Of a DNA stretch of 47,686 nucleotides, positions 17,562-26,000 are shown piece after piece. The DNA comes from Planctomycetaceae bacterium (GTDB taxonomy: Bacteria; Planctomycetota; Planctomycetia; Planctomycetales; Planctomycetaceae). The notes under the pieces were generated by a model. That model did not search any database, was not told the origin of the DNA, and was given only the letters and a program-made list of their open reading frames with translations. The stretch is from NCBI GenBank assembly GCA_021732415.1, contig JAKFVC010000006.1:1-47686 (forward strand), read 5' to 3'. Both the position numbers and the translations under genes were made by a program. Every line of letters starts with the position of its first letter. Position 1 is the first letter of the stretch.

Positions 17562-18215
17562 TTAAGAATCTTCGGGCTCGGACAATCGCAGCAGGTACTT
17601 CGCGAGCGTCATCTCCAGGGCCAGCAGCCGCTGCCAGGTCGCTTGAGGAACTTCGATCCACTGTTCCTCTTCCTGAGTCACCTCGGACGAATTCTCGATC
17701 ACCTTGCCCAACTGGGCGTGCAGGTAGGAGAGCATATCCGACATCTGAGCCGCTTGAACCGGTCGCAACCGAGCGGGCAGTTCTGGCGGACCGTTGGGAA
17801 AAAACTCGGGGTCCTCGCCGAGAGGATCGCACTCCGAATCAATTTCCAGATTCTGCCCGCGTAGAGTCGGGGCGTCGATCGGACTGTCAATCCGAGAGGC
17901 TGCCCGCAGACGGGCACCTACCTGTTCGGGGCTGCCATAAACCAGGATCGAGCGACCGACCGACACATGATCGCCGACTTGCAAGACCCGCATTTGAACC
18001 GGCAGCCCGTTGACTCGCGTGCCGTTCGTACTATCCAGATCAGTCAGGACGATGCTGCCCGAATCTTCTTGAATCTTGGCGTGAAAACGACTCACCCGGT
18101 CATCGTTCAAGCGGAGGCTGTTTTCTTCCTCGCGGCCAATGGTGACGGGAGTGGCGAGATCGAGAGTTCGCCCCTGCTCCATCCCACTGATGATTTGAAA
18201 CGTGACGTGGCTCAT
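17562..18215 (-). CDS. FHA-domain protein
   Basis: This 217-residue cytoplasmic protein carries one forkhead-associated domain at about residues 3-90. The phosphothreonine-binding residues are visible: GREEENSLRL, SRFHAKI and DLDSTNGTRVNG. FHA domains bind phosphothreonine peptides and in bacteria usually partner Hanks-type kinases, so the large kinase 4 kb away is a possible source of its ligand; that is inference. The C-terminal half is helical and acidic with no recognised domain. The start codon has AGAGG five bases upstream. It is codirectional with the response regulator gene, 364 bases downstream of it. Confidence 0.92.
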   Translation of the reverse strand: MSHVTFQIISGMEQGRTLDLATPVTIGREEENSLRLNDDRVSRFHAKIQEDSGSIVLTDLDSTNGTRVNGLPVQMRVLQVGDHVSVGRSILVYGSPEQVGARLRAASRIDSPIDAPTLRGQNLEIDSECDPLGEDPEFFPNGPPELPARLRPVQAAQMSDMLSYLHAQLGKVIENSSEVTQEEEQWIEVPQATWQRLLALEMTLAKYLLRLSEPEDS

Positions 18216-18579
18216 CCCATCCTCTGGACGCGAAGTAATCCCGCGGTGCGAATCAGTCTGTGATCAGGCAAAATCTCACCCGTTTCACGGCATAACGGAC
18301 ATCATGTTGGCAGTAGAAACGGAATTCCCCGTCCCGATCACGCGAAATGACAGCGCAGCCGATTGATCAGTTGAGTCTTCATCGCATCTGGAGAACTTGA
18401 TTATGGGCAAATTTGGAAGTCACGTCCAGTCCCTGATCCGTCGTCCAGACCAGAATCATGGCGGCGACGTTGCCGACGACAATAGTAGACAGTTGGAAAG
18501 GCCCCGTGGCAGACGCTGCGAGCGTCTGCAATCCGACGCTGGCAGCGTCGGCCACGGAGGCGATGATCTTAGATCAGTC
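18216..18579. other. intergenic region with a family C pair and a doubtful small ORF
   Basis: The region lies between the response regulator and FHA genes, both on the minus strand. It contains the family C inverted pair at 18506-18555, 24 bases past the response regulator stop. On the plus strand an ATG at 18403, with GGAG about nine bases upstream, opens a reading frame of about 34 sensible codons that then runs into the repeat and on through the antisense of the response regulator. This may be the remnant of a small gene, but support is thin. Confidence 0.4.
18506..18555. repeat. REP-like inverted pair, family C
   Basis: GTGGCAGACGCTGCGAGCG and its inverted partner ending in GTCGGCCAC. 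Paired substitutions in the left arm (AGACGC with GCGTCT) keep its own palindrome intact, which suggests that the hairpin is maintained. Confidence 0.78.
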
Positions 18580-18987
18580 TCATTCGGGCTGTTCGTCGGC
18601 CTCGGCATAGGCCGCAAGCAACGCTGTCGACACCGTGGCGACCAACTCTTGACGCGTCACCGGCTTCTTCAGCACGGAATACGCCTCGGCGACTCTAGCG
18701 TCCCGTCGCAGTTCGTCGGTGGCATCGGCGGTAATCAGAATACAAGGCAGAGTGGCCTGGAACTGCTTGACGATGCGCACCGTCTCCAAGCCCGTCAAGA
18801 CGTGCATATGCATATCGACGAGCACGATGTCGACTCGCCGATGGTGGACGATATCAATCGCCTCTTCCCCGGAACACGCCTCGACTGTGCGCAGAAACGG
18901 GGCCAAAACCAATCGCAGCACTTCACGGAAATCGGGGTCATCATCCGCAATCAATGCGGAATAGGCCTTAAATCGCGGGGCAACCAT
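18580..18987 (-). CDS. stand-alone response regulator receiver protein
   Basis: The protein has 135 residues from the ATG at 18987, chosen because GAGG lies five bases upstream; a TTG at 19005 is an alternative. It is a single CheY-like receiver domain: acidic cluster DDD (15-17), phosphorylated Asp in LVDMHMH (D58), Thr in ITADAT (T86) and Lys in LKKPV (K108). No output domain follows, so it must act through a partner protein. No histidine kinase gene is in the window, so the cognate kinase is unknown. The nearest gene downstream encodes an FHA protein, and the two may both belong to phospho-signalling. Confidence 0.92.
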   Translation of the reverse strand: MVAPRFKAYSALIADDDPDFREVLRLVLAPFLRTVEACSGEEAIDIVHHRRVDIVLVDMHMHVLTGLETVRIVKQFQATLPCILITADATDELRRDARVAEAYSVLKKPVTRQELVATVSTALLAAYAEADEQPE

Positions 18988-19515
18988 CTCCACCTCGAAG
19001 GTCAATCAAGACGGAACTTCCAACGCAAATACCGGTGTCATCCACTTATTCAACGGCATCGCGCAGCCGCACTCATCCATTAGATGCGGCATTCGGGACC
19101 GTTTTCTATAGCAAAATTTTGATGAATGCAAGCCGTGCCGTGCTAAACAGTTGCGGCGGGCCGGAAAAATTTACCGATTGCGACTCTCTTAAAATCGAGA
19201 ATCCAGGCTTTTTGAGGCGATCGCAGAAATCAGATAAAACACCGCTCCACAATGATTGAGATGCGAAATCCAATACAATTCGTGTAACAAACCGATTGCT
19301 CACAGAAAAGACAAGGATCGCCTGCTGGGTGATCACAATAGAGGAATTGGCAGTGGAACCTGCCCCATCCCATTAGTCTCATCCGTCCCATAAGTCCCAT
19401 GAATTCGACGGAACACATGGGGCCGCAGCGACGCGTGGTAGCCGTCGAGCATCCGCGATAATATGGCCCAGCACACGCCGCCAATCGGCGATTTCGCCAC
19501 CGGGAAACAGTATTG
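18988..19515. other. intergenic region, response regulator / epmB
   Basis: I find no gene in these divergent 528 bases. They are AT-rich in the middle, as expected for promoters. A stretch near 19375-19400 (CATTAGTCTCATCCGTCCC) resembles simple GTCCCAT-type interspersed repeats. Confidence 0.4.
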
Positions 19516-20547
19516 ATGACAGTGATAGAATCAACGATCCAGCCTGCCGCCACCGAATCATGGCAGCGCGGACTGGCGACGGCCGTGCGAGATCCAGACG
19601 AGCTGCTCGATTTGCTCCAGTTGTCCGACGAATGGCGTGAGCCGGCTCGCCGGGCGGCTCAACTCTTCCCGTTAATGGTGCCGCGATCCTTCCTGGAGCG
19701 CATGGAGGTTGGTAATCCCTACGATCCCCTGTTGCTGCAAGTCTTGCCGCTGGGGGCCGAAGAAATCGTTCCCGACGACTACTCGCTGGATGCCGTGGGT
19801 GACCAGGATGCGAAACGGGCTCCGGGCCTGCTGCAAAAATATGCCGGCCGGGCGCTCATGATTGCGACCGGTGCGTGTGCTGTGCATTGCCGGTATTGCT
19901 TCCGTCGGCATTATGCTTACGGTGAGGACCCGAAACGACTCGTGGACTGGGAGCCCGCCTTCCAAGTTCTGCGCAAAGATGATTCCATCCATGAATTGAT
20001 TCTCAGCGGCGGCGACCCGTTGATGTTGACCGACCGCCGGCTGGGGGAACTCTGCGCCCTACTGCAGACGATCCCGCATTTGCGACGATTACGCGTGCAT
20101 ACTCGATTGCCGATTGTGCTGCCCGAACGAGTCACTCCGCAGTTACTGGAATTGCTGACCGCTGGACCACTGACGCCGATCGTCGTCGTACACAGCAATC
20201 ATCCTCGCGAACTATCGGGGAGTTGCAGCGATGCCCTACGGCAGTTGGTCCGCGCTGGCTGCACCGTCCTCAACCAGGCGGTCCTGTTGCGGGGAATCAA
20301 TGACGATGCCGACACACTGGCGGAACTGTGCGAGAAACTCGTCGACCTGGGGGTCATGCCCTACTATCTGCATCAGCTTGATCGAGTCATCGGGACGGCC
20401 CATTTCGAAGTCGCTGAAGCTCGGGGCTTAGAATTGATTGCCGCCTTGAGGCCTCGGTTACCGGGTTATGCGATCCCGCAATTCGTGCGGGAGATCGCCG
20501 GGGCGCCACACAAAGTTCCGATTAGTGAGGCTCCGCCGAACCCGTAG
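19516..20547 (+). CDS. epmB: EF-P beta-lysylation protein EpmB (lysine 2,3-aminomutase family)
   Basis: This 343-residue radical SAM enzyme matches EpmB (YjeK) in length and block order. EpmB converts (S)-alpha-lysine to (R)-beta-lysine, which EpmA attaches to elongation factor P to relieve stalling at polyproline. The iron-sulfur cluster motif is CAVHCRYCFRRHY (C121, C125, C128). Other family blocks are DPDELLDLLQL, VPRSFLERMEVGNPYDPLL, LILSGGDPLMLTDRRL, RLRVHTRLPIVLPERVT and VMPYYLHQLDRV. The ATG at 19516 is preferred over the TTG at 19513. Neither epmA nor efp is in the window. The stop codon TAG is the last three bases of the GTAG that starts a family A repeat. Confidence 0.93.
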   Translation: MTVIESTIQPAATESWQRGLATAVRDPDELLDLLQLSDEWREPARRAAQLFPLMVPRSFLERMEVGNPYDPLLLQVLPLGAEEIVPDDYSLDAVGDQDAKRAPGLLQKYAGRALMIATGACAVHCRYCFRRHYAYGEDPKRLVDWEPAFQVLRKDDSIHELILSGGDPLMLTDRRLGELCALLQTIPHLRRLRVHTRLPIVLPERVTPQLLELLTAGPLTPIVVVHSNHPRELSGSCSDALRQLVRAGCTVLNQAVLLRGINDDADTLAELCEKLVDLGVMPYYLHQLDRVIGTAHFEVAEARGLELIAALRPRLPGYAIPQFVREIAGAPHKVPISEAPPNP

Positions 20548-20566
20548 CCCGACTCTCCGAGTCGGG
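20544..20566. repeat. single REP-like sequence, family A, supplying the epmB stop
   Basis: GTAGCCCGACTCTCCGAGTC is present once. Its first four bases GTAG contain the epmB stop codon at 20545-20547. Confidence 0.82.
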
Positions 20567-20615
20567 TGCATGAGAATTGAAATCTGTAACTCCCGCTTCA
20601 ATGGCCTTGGAAATC

Positions 20616-20680
20616 TTTGTGTCCTTTGTGACCTTCTGTTTAAACTTTTTTTGAACAGAAGGTCACGAAGGACACGAAGA
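20616..20680. repeat. inverted repeat of the GTCCTTTGTGACC type
   Basis: GTCCTTTGTGACCTTCTGTT pairs with AACAGAAGGTCACGAAGGAC across a T-rich centre. The hairpin lies between the codirectional epmB and phosphodiesterase genes and could work as a terminator. It belongs to a different repeat type from families A to E. Confidence 0.75.
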
Positions 20681-20758
20681 AATGCAATGGTTGGCGTTAG
20701 TATGAACAAGTTACTCGTCTAAAGAGCTACCGAACTCCAAAGAGTCACACAGGACATC

Positions 20759-22147
20759 ATGGTAACGCCCCTCGTGGTGATCGATATTGTCGGTTTGACG
20801 CACGCGATGCTCGGGCCGGACACCCCTTGCCTGCAGCAACTGGCGCGGGATGGATTCGCGCGGCCGATGACGACCGTCCTGCCCGCGGTCACCTGCACCG
20901 CGCAGTCGAGTCTTCTCACCGGCCTGCCGCCGAGCGGGCACGGGGCGATCGCCAACGGGTGGTACTTTCGAGATCTGTCCGAGGTCTGGTTCTGGCGACA
21001 GTGCAACCGCCTGGTGCAGGGCGAAAAACTCTATGAATCGGCCAAACGCCGAGATCCCAGTTACACGACCGCCAAGATGTTCTGGTGGTACAACATGTAT
21101 GCTCCGGTCGACTGGTCGTTGACCCCTCGCCCCAGCTATCCCGCCGACGGCCGCAAGCTGCCCGATACTTACAGCGAACCCGAGGGCCTGCGTGACGAAC
21201 TGCAGGAGAAACTGGGGCAATTTCCCCTCTTCAAATTCTGGGGGCCGGGAGCCGATATCTCGAGTACCCGCTGGATCGCCGAAGCCTCGGTCGAGGTCTT
21301 CAAGAAGCACCGCCCCAGTTTGACCCTCGTGTATTTGCCGCATCTGGATTATGACCTGCAACGGTTCGGCCCGCAGGATCCGAGGATTTCCAAGGCCTTA
21401 CGAGAAGTTGACGCCGAAGCGGGTAAGGTGATTCGTGTCGCCAAAGAAGCGGGAGCCCATGTCGTCGCACTGTCGGAATATGCGATCACGCCGGTCTCCC
21501 ATCCGGTGCATATCAATCGCGTGCTGAGAACTGCCGGCTGGCTGCGAGTCCGCCGCGAACCGCTGGGTTGGGAGACGCTGGATTGCGGAGCGTCCCGGGC
21601 CTTCGCGGTGTCCGATCACCAGGTGGCCCACGTGTATGTCCGCGATCCCAAGGACATCCCACAAGTCGCGGAACTACTTCGCGGAACCGCGGGGATCGAA
21701 CAGGTCCTCGATTTCGAGGGCCAGCGGGTCGCCGGGATCAATCATGAACGATCCGGGGAACTCGTGGCGGTGGCGGCGCCCGAAAGCTGGTTTACCTATT
21801 ACTTCTGGCTGAACGACAGCGTCGCCCCGGACTACGCCCGTTCGGTCGACATCCATCGCAAACCGGGCTATGACCCCGTTGAGCTGTTCCTGGACCCCGA
21901 GCTGCGCTGGCCGGCCCTCAAGATTGCTCAGCGCCTGGCGCAAAAGAAGCTAGGATTCCGCTATTACATGGATGTGATCGGCCTCGACGCCAGCATCGTC
22001 AAAGGGAGTCACGGCCGCTTGCCCGCGCCGGGAAGAGAGGCCGAGGATGGCCCCGTATTCATCAGTTCGTCACGGGCGATTGAGACCGATCAAGTGGTGA
22101 TGACATCTGTCAAAGAGATGCTGTTGAAGCTGCAGTTTGGGAATTGA
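20759..22147 (+). CDS. alkaline-phosphatase-fold phosphodiesterase / nucleotide pyrophosphatase-like protein
   Basis: The 462-residue protein is a type I phosphodiesterase/nucleotide pyrophosphatase relative of the alkaline phosphatase superfamily. Metal and nucleophile motifs are visible: VVIDIVG near the N-terminus, PAVTCTAQSSLLTGLPPSGHG around the expected Thr nucleophile, YLPHLDYDLQRFGP and ALSEYAITPV. There is no signal peptide, so it is probably cytoplasmic. The blocks FWWYNMYAPVDW and DIHRKPGYDPVEL resemble, from memory, the phosphatase found in ebo metabolite-transport clusters (EboF-like), but no ebo neighbours are present here. AGGA lies about nine bases before the ATG. The true substrate is unknown. 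Confidence 0.85.
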   Translation: MVTPLVVIDIVGLTHAMLGPDTPCLQQLARDGFARPMTTVLPAVTCTAQSSLLTGLPPSGHGAIANGWYFRDLSEVWFWRQCNRLVQGEKLYESAKRRDPSYTTAKMFWWYNMYAPVDWSLTPRPSYPADGRKLPDTYSEPEGLRDELQEKLGQFPLFKFWGPGADISSTRWIAEASVEVFKKHRPSLTLVYLPHLDYDLQRFGPQDPRISKALREVDAEAGKVIRVAKEAGAHVVALSEYAITPVSHPVHINRVLRTAGWLRVRREPLGWETLDCGASRAFAVSDHQVAHVYVRDPKDIPQVAELLRGTAGIEQVLDFEGQRVAGINHERSGELVAVAAPESWFTYYFWLNDSVAPDYARSVDIHRKPGYDPVELFLDPELRWPALKIAQRLAQKKLGFRYYMDVIGLDASIVKGSHGRLPAPGREAEDGPVFISSSRAIETDQVVMTSVKEMLLKLQFGN

Positions 22148-22179
22148 TTCAGGAGTTTGGCGAGGCGTCAGCCGAGCCT

Positions 22180-22244
22180 GTAGCCTGGCTCTCTGAGCCG
22201 GGAGCGTTTCGACGAGGAGTACCCGACTCGGAGAGCCAAGCTAC
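22180..22244. repeat. REP-like inverted pair, family A, between convergent genes
   Basis: The arms are GTAGCCTGGCTCTCTGAGCC and an inverted partner ending in AAGCTAC. The left arm carries a change (GGCTC/GAGCC for GACTC/GAGTC) that is compensated within its own stem. It ends seven bases before the minus-strand stop at 22252. Confidence 0.82.
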
Positions 22245-22251
22245 AGGTCGA

Positions 22252-22728
22252 TCACTCGACAACCAACTGCTTCAGCCAGAATTCCTGCATAGGCTCGCCG
22301 GGAGCAAATCCCAGCGACCGGTAGAGATTCTGGGCCGGCTGGTTATCCTGGCGGACCTCCAAGGTGACGCGGCAACAACCCGTTCGCGCAGCGTGGAGTT
22401 CGATCTTCTTGAGCAACTCTCGGCCCACCCCCTGCCCGCGGAAATCGGGATGGACCGCCAAGTCATGCAGATTCAACACCGGCGCGGCGCGAAACGTTGA
22501 GAACACTCGGAACGCAATCGCCAACCCTGCGGGCCGACCATTCACGCGGGCCAACATCACGAGCCGCGAATCGACCGTACGCAGTCGTGGGATGAGGAGT
22601 TCCAGGACCTCGGGCGCGATGGGCTGGCCTCCCCCCATCGGATCCGATGCGTAGGTCTGCAGCAGGACGAGGACCGCCAAGGCATCTTCGGGGTTGGACA
22701 GGTCGGCTTCGGTAATCGTCAAGGCCAT
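22252..22728 (-). CDS. GNAT family N-acetyltransferase
   Basis: The protein has 158 residues from the ATG at 22728; an in-frame TTG at 22743 is less likely. The acetyl-CoA binding motif A is visible as HPDFRGQGVGRELLKKIE (the R/Q-x-x-G-x-G/A signature), preceded by LNLHDLAV and followed by VTLEVRQDNQPAQNLYRSLGF. This is the standard GNAT fold, transferring an acetyl group from acetyl-CoA to an amine. The substrate cannot be deduced. Its end is convergent with the phosphodiesterase gene across a family A hairpin, and its start is divergent from the oxoprolinase-type gene. Confidence 0.9.
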   Translation of the reverse strand: MALTITEADLSNPEDALAVLVLLQTYASDPMGGGQPIAPEVLELLIPRLRTVDSRLVMLARVNGRPAGLAIAFRVFSTFRAAPVLNLHDLAVHPDFRGQGVGRELLKKIELHAARTGCCRVTLEVRQDNQPAQNLYRSLGFAPGEPMQEFWLKQLVVE

Positions 22729-23080
22729 CTCGAACTCTTTCAAATCAAGTAGTCGTAATCATCAGCTTTCGCGCAATCAGCCGGCACGCGCTAGCGTCCG
22801 GTTCTTGTCGTAGGTTGGCCAGCCCGACCTGATTGTGTCCCCAGAACCGTGGGCTAGCGCCCAGCGGCTGATTGTCGCCCTCGGTGTCTGTCGACTTCTT
22901 CGACCCATCCCGCCGCAGTGGTAATTTGCGTTCAAATGTCTCAAACTTCTCGTGGCTCTGCGGCTGTTACCAGATTTTGCATCGGAAGTGCTCTGACTCC
23001 AAGCAAAATCTCCCCACAAGCTAACGAATTTTGCCATAGAGTCTTGCTCTTGCAAAGTCACCTGGAGATGAAATCCGACA
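22729..23080. other. divergent intergenic region, GNAT / hydantoinase
   Basis: This 352-base region holds a palindromic element at 22775-22873 and, after it, unassigned sequence leading to the hydantoinase start. GGAG about 12 bases upstream is the only candidate ribosome binding site for the gene at 23081. Open frames across the hairpin are not supported. Confidence 0.45.
22775..22873. repeat. palindromic element with CGCTAGCG-type arms (family F)
   Basis: The left arm begins AATCAGCCGGCACGCGCTAG and the right arm is an imperfect reverse complement ending GCGGCTGATT. About 36 bases separate the arms. It starts with AATCAGCC, not GTAG or GTGG, and is the only full copy in the window, so it is listed apart from families A to E. 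Confidence 0.7.
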
Positions 23081-26000
23081 ATGGCTTCAACCTGGGAATT
23101 CTGGATCGATGTGGGTGGCACGTTCACCGACGTTCTGGCTCGTCGACCCGATGGAGAATTGATTCCGTTCAAACTGCTCAGCAACGGTTCCTTCAAGGGC
23201 CGGATCGGTGAGTTCCTAGGTCCAGTCCGCTTCGCGGATACCGCACGCATTGGCGACCCGGCGCGGTTCTGGGGCGGCTACCAGTTTCGAGTCTTCGACA
23301 GCCATGGCCGCCCCTGCTTCGCAACGCGCGTCATCGACTTCGATACCAGCACCGGCAGCTTCAATGTCGCGGCCGTGTTCCCGGATGATTTGCCGCTCGA
23401 CGCCGTCTACGAACTCAAGTCAGACGAACCAGCCCCGGTCGTGGCGATCCGCTACTTGCTCGGCCTGCGACTGGAAGAGCCGATCCCGGAAGTCCAGGTG
23501 CGACTCGGGACCACGCGTGGCACGAATGCCCTGCTCACCCGCACCGGTGCGGCGACCGGGTTCATCACGACCAAGGGATTTAAAGATGTCCTGTTGATCG
23601 CCACACAAGATCGACCGCGGTTGTTTGACCTCAATATCCAAAAACCGCAACCGCTGTTTCAGCAAGTCGTCGAGATCGACGAACGCCTGGATGCCAACGG
23701 GCAGGAGTTGATTGCGCCCGATGCGGCTGTCGTCCGCCGGCAGTTGGAAGAATTAAAGGCAACTGGAGTCGTCTCCGTTGCAATCTGTCTGCTCCACGCG
23801 TTTGCCAATTCCGCGCATGAGCTGTTGATTGCGGATCTCGCGCGAGAAGTTGGCTTCACCGAAATCAGTGTCAGCAGCCAATTGGCGCCACTCATTAAGA
23901 TCGTGTCCCGCGGCGATACGACGGTGATGGATGCCTACCTCAATCCGATTCTGAAAGACTATATCTCGCGACTGCGACGCTCACTCGGGGGCAGCAATCT
24001 GCGGCTGATGAGTTCCGCCGGCGGGTTGATCAGTGCCGAACGGTTTGTGGGCAAGGACAGTATTCTATCGGGGCCGGCGGGGGGAGTGATCGGATTCTCT
24101 CGCGCTGCGTTAGCGGCTGGATTTGAAAAGTCCATTGGTTTCGATATGGGCGGGACCAGCACTGATGTCTCGCGATTTGACGGTCAATACGAGTTGGAGT
24201 TCGAAACACGGAAAGCGGGTATCCGCGTCGTCGCGCCGATGCTGGCCATTGAGACCGTGGCCGCGGGCGGCGGCAGCGTCTGCGACTTCGACGGGGTCAA
24301 GTTGATTGTCGGCCCGGCGAGTGCAGGGGCGGATCCGGGGCCCGCTTGCTACGGTCGTGGGGGACCGCTGACCGTCACCGACATGAATTTCTTCCTGGGA
24401 AAGATCCTGTCACAGCGGTTTCCGTTTCCCTTGTTGCGCGACTGCGTCGAACAGAAGCTGCAAGCATTGTGCGAAAAAATCGCCTCCAGTGAAGGAGGCC
24501 AACGCTACACGCCGGAAGCCCTGGCTCAAGGTTTTCTCGATGTCGCCAACGCCAACATGGTGCGGCCCATCCGGAATATTTCGGTCGCTCGCGGTTATGA
24601 CCCGCGAGACTATGTCCTCGTGACATTCGGTGGTGCGGGGGCACAGCACGCGTGTGCGGTGGCTCGGGCGCTGGGGATCAGCCAGATTCTGTCACATCCG
24701 TGGGCCGGGATTCTCAGTGCGTATGGCATGGGCCAAGCCGACGTGCGTCGTCATCAGGCTCAAGCCATCCTGAAGCCCTATAATCCCGCGCTCTTGCCGG
24801 AATTGAATCCGATCTTCGAACGCTTGGAGGCGACCGCAGTTGCCGAAGTCGAAGCCGAAGGCATTCCCACAGACCTCATTCAGCCGCCAGTCCGGTCGCT
24901 GGATCTCCGCTACGCCGGAGTCGAAGCCACGTTGAATGTGAGGTGTCCCGCCGATGGTGACTATGCCGCCCGTTATGGGGAACTGCACCAGCAATTGTAC
25001 GGCTATCAACATGCGGGTCGCGGATTGGAGATTACAGCCGCCCGAGTCGAAGTGGTGGGGACGACGCCTCAGCCTCCCGAGCCACGACAGGAGCTCGTCG
25101 AACGGCATCCTGCGCCAACCGAACAAACGACCGCCTGGTTCCACGGACAGGCGTTGCCGACGGCGGTCTTTACCCGGGCTCAATTGCACCCGGGAGACCG
25201 CATTTCTGGCCCAGCCATCATCTGCGAGCCCACCTCAACAGTCGTCGTTGATCCTGGGTTCTCGGCGGAAATTCGCGGCCGCGGTGAGATCGTCCTGACC
25301 GACGATCAAGCCGGGCAGGCCAATCAGCATGTCGATACCTCGACCACCGCCGATCCCGTCCGGCTGGAAATCTTCAACAACCTGTTTGCCTCGATTGCCG
25401 AGCGGATGGGGACCACGCTGCAGCGGACGTCGTTCTCGACCAATGTGAAGGAGCGTCTCGATTTCAGCTGTGCGATTTTTGACTGTCGCGGTCAACTCGT
25501 CGTGAATGCTCCGCACATTCCCGTCCATCTGGGAGCGATGGGCGAAACCGTGCAGCGGATCATCGCCGATAACCCGGATCTCCAACGGGGAGATGTCTAT
25601 GTCACGAACGATCCGTACCGCGGCGGCTCGCATTTACCGGACGTCACTGTCGTCACTCCAGTCCACGATCAAGCCACGCGAGAGCTCCTCTTCTTCACGG
25701 CCAGCCGCGCACATCATGCGGAGATCGGGGGAATCGTCCCCGGCAGCATGCCCCCCTTCTCCAAGAATCTGGGTGAGGAAGGAGTGCTGATTCGCAACTT
25801 CAAACTCGTCGGGCAAGGCCAATCGCACGAGGCCGAGTTGCGCGAACTGCTGCTGTCGGGTCCGTATCCGACGCGCTCGGTCAACGACAATCTGGCGGAC
25901 ATCTCGGCTGAAGTCGCCGCGAACCAGAGCGGCGCCCAGCAGTTGCTGGATCTGATCCGCCAATATTCGCTGCCGGTCGTGAAGGCCTATTTGCAGCACA

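Noticed and set aside
18397-19083. 228-codon plus-strand open frame
   Set aside because: Most of it is antisense to the receiver domain, which has all its catalytic residues. Only the first 34 codons are kept as a weak observation.
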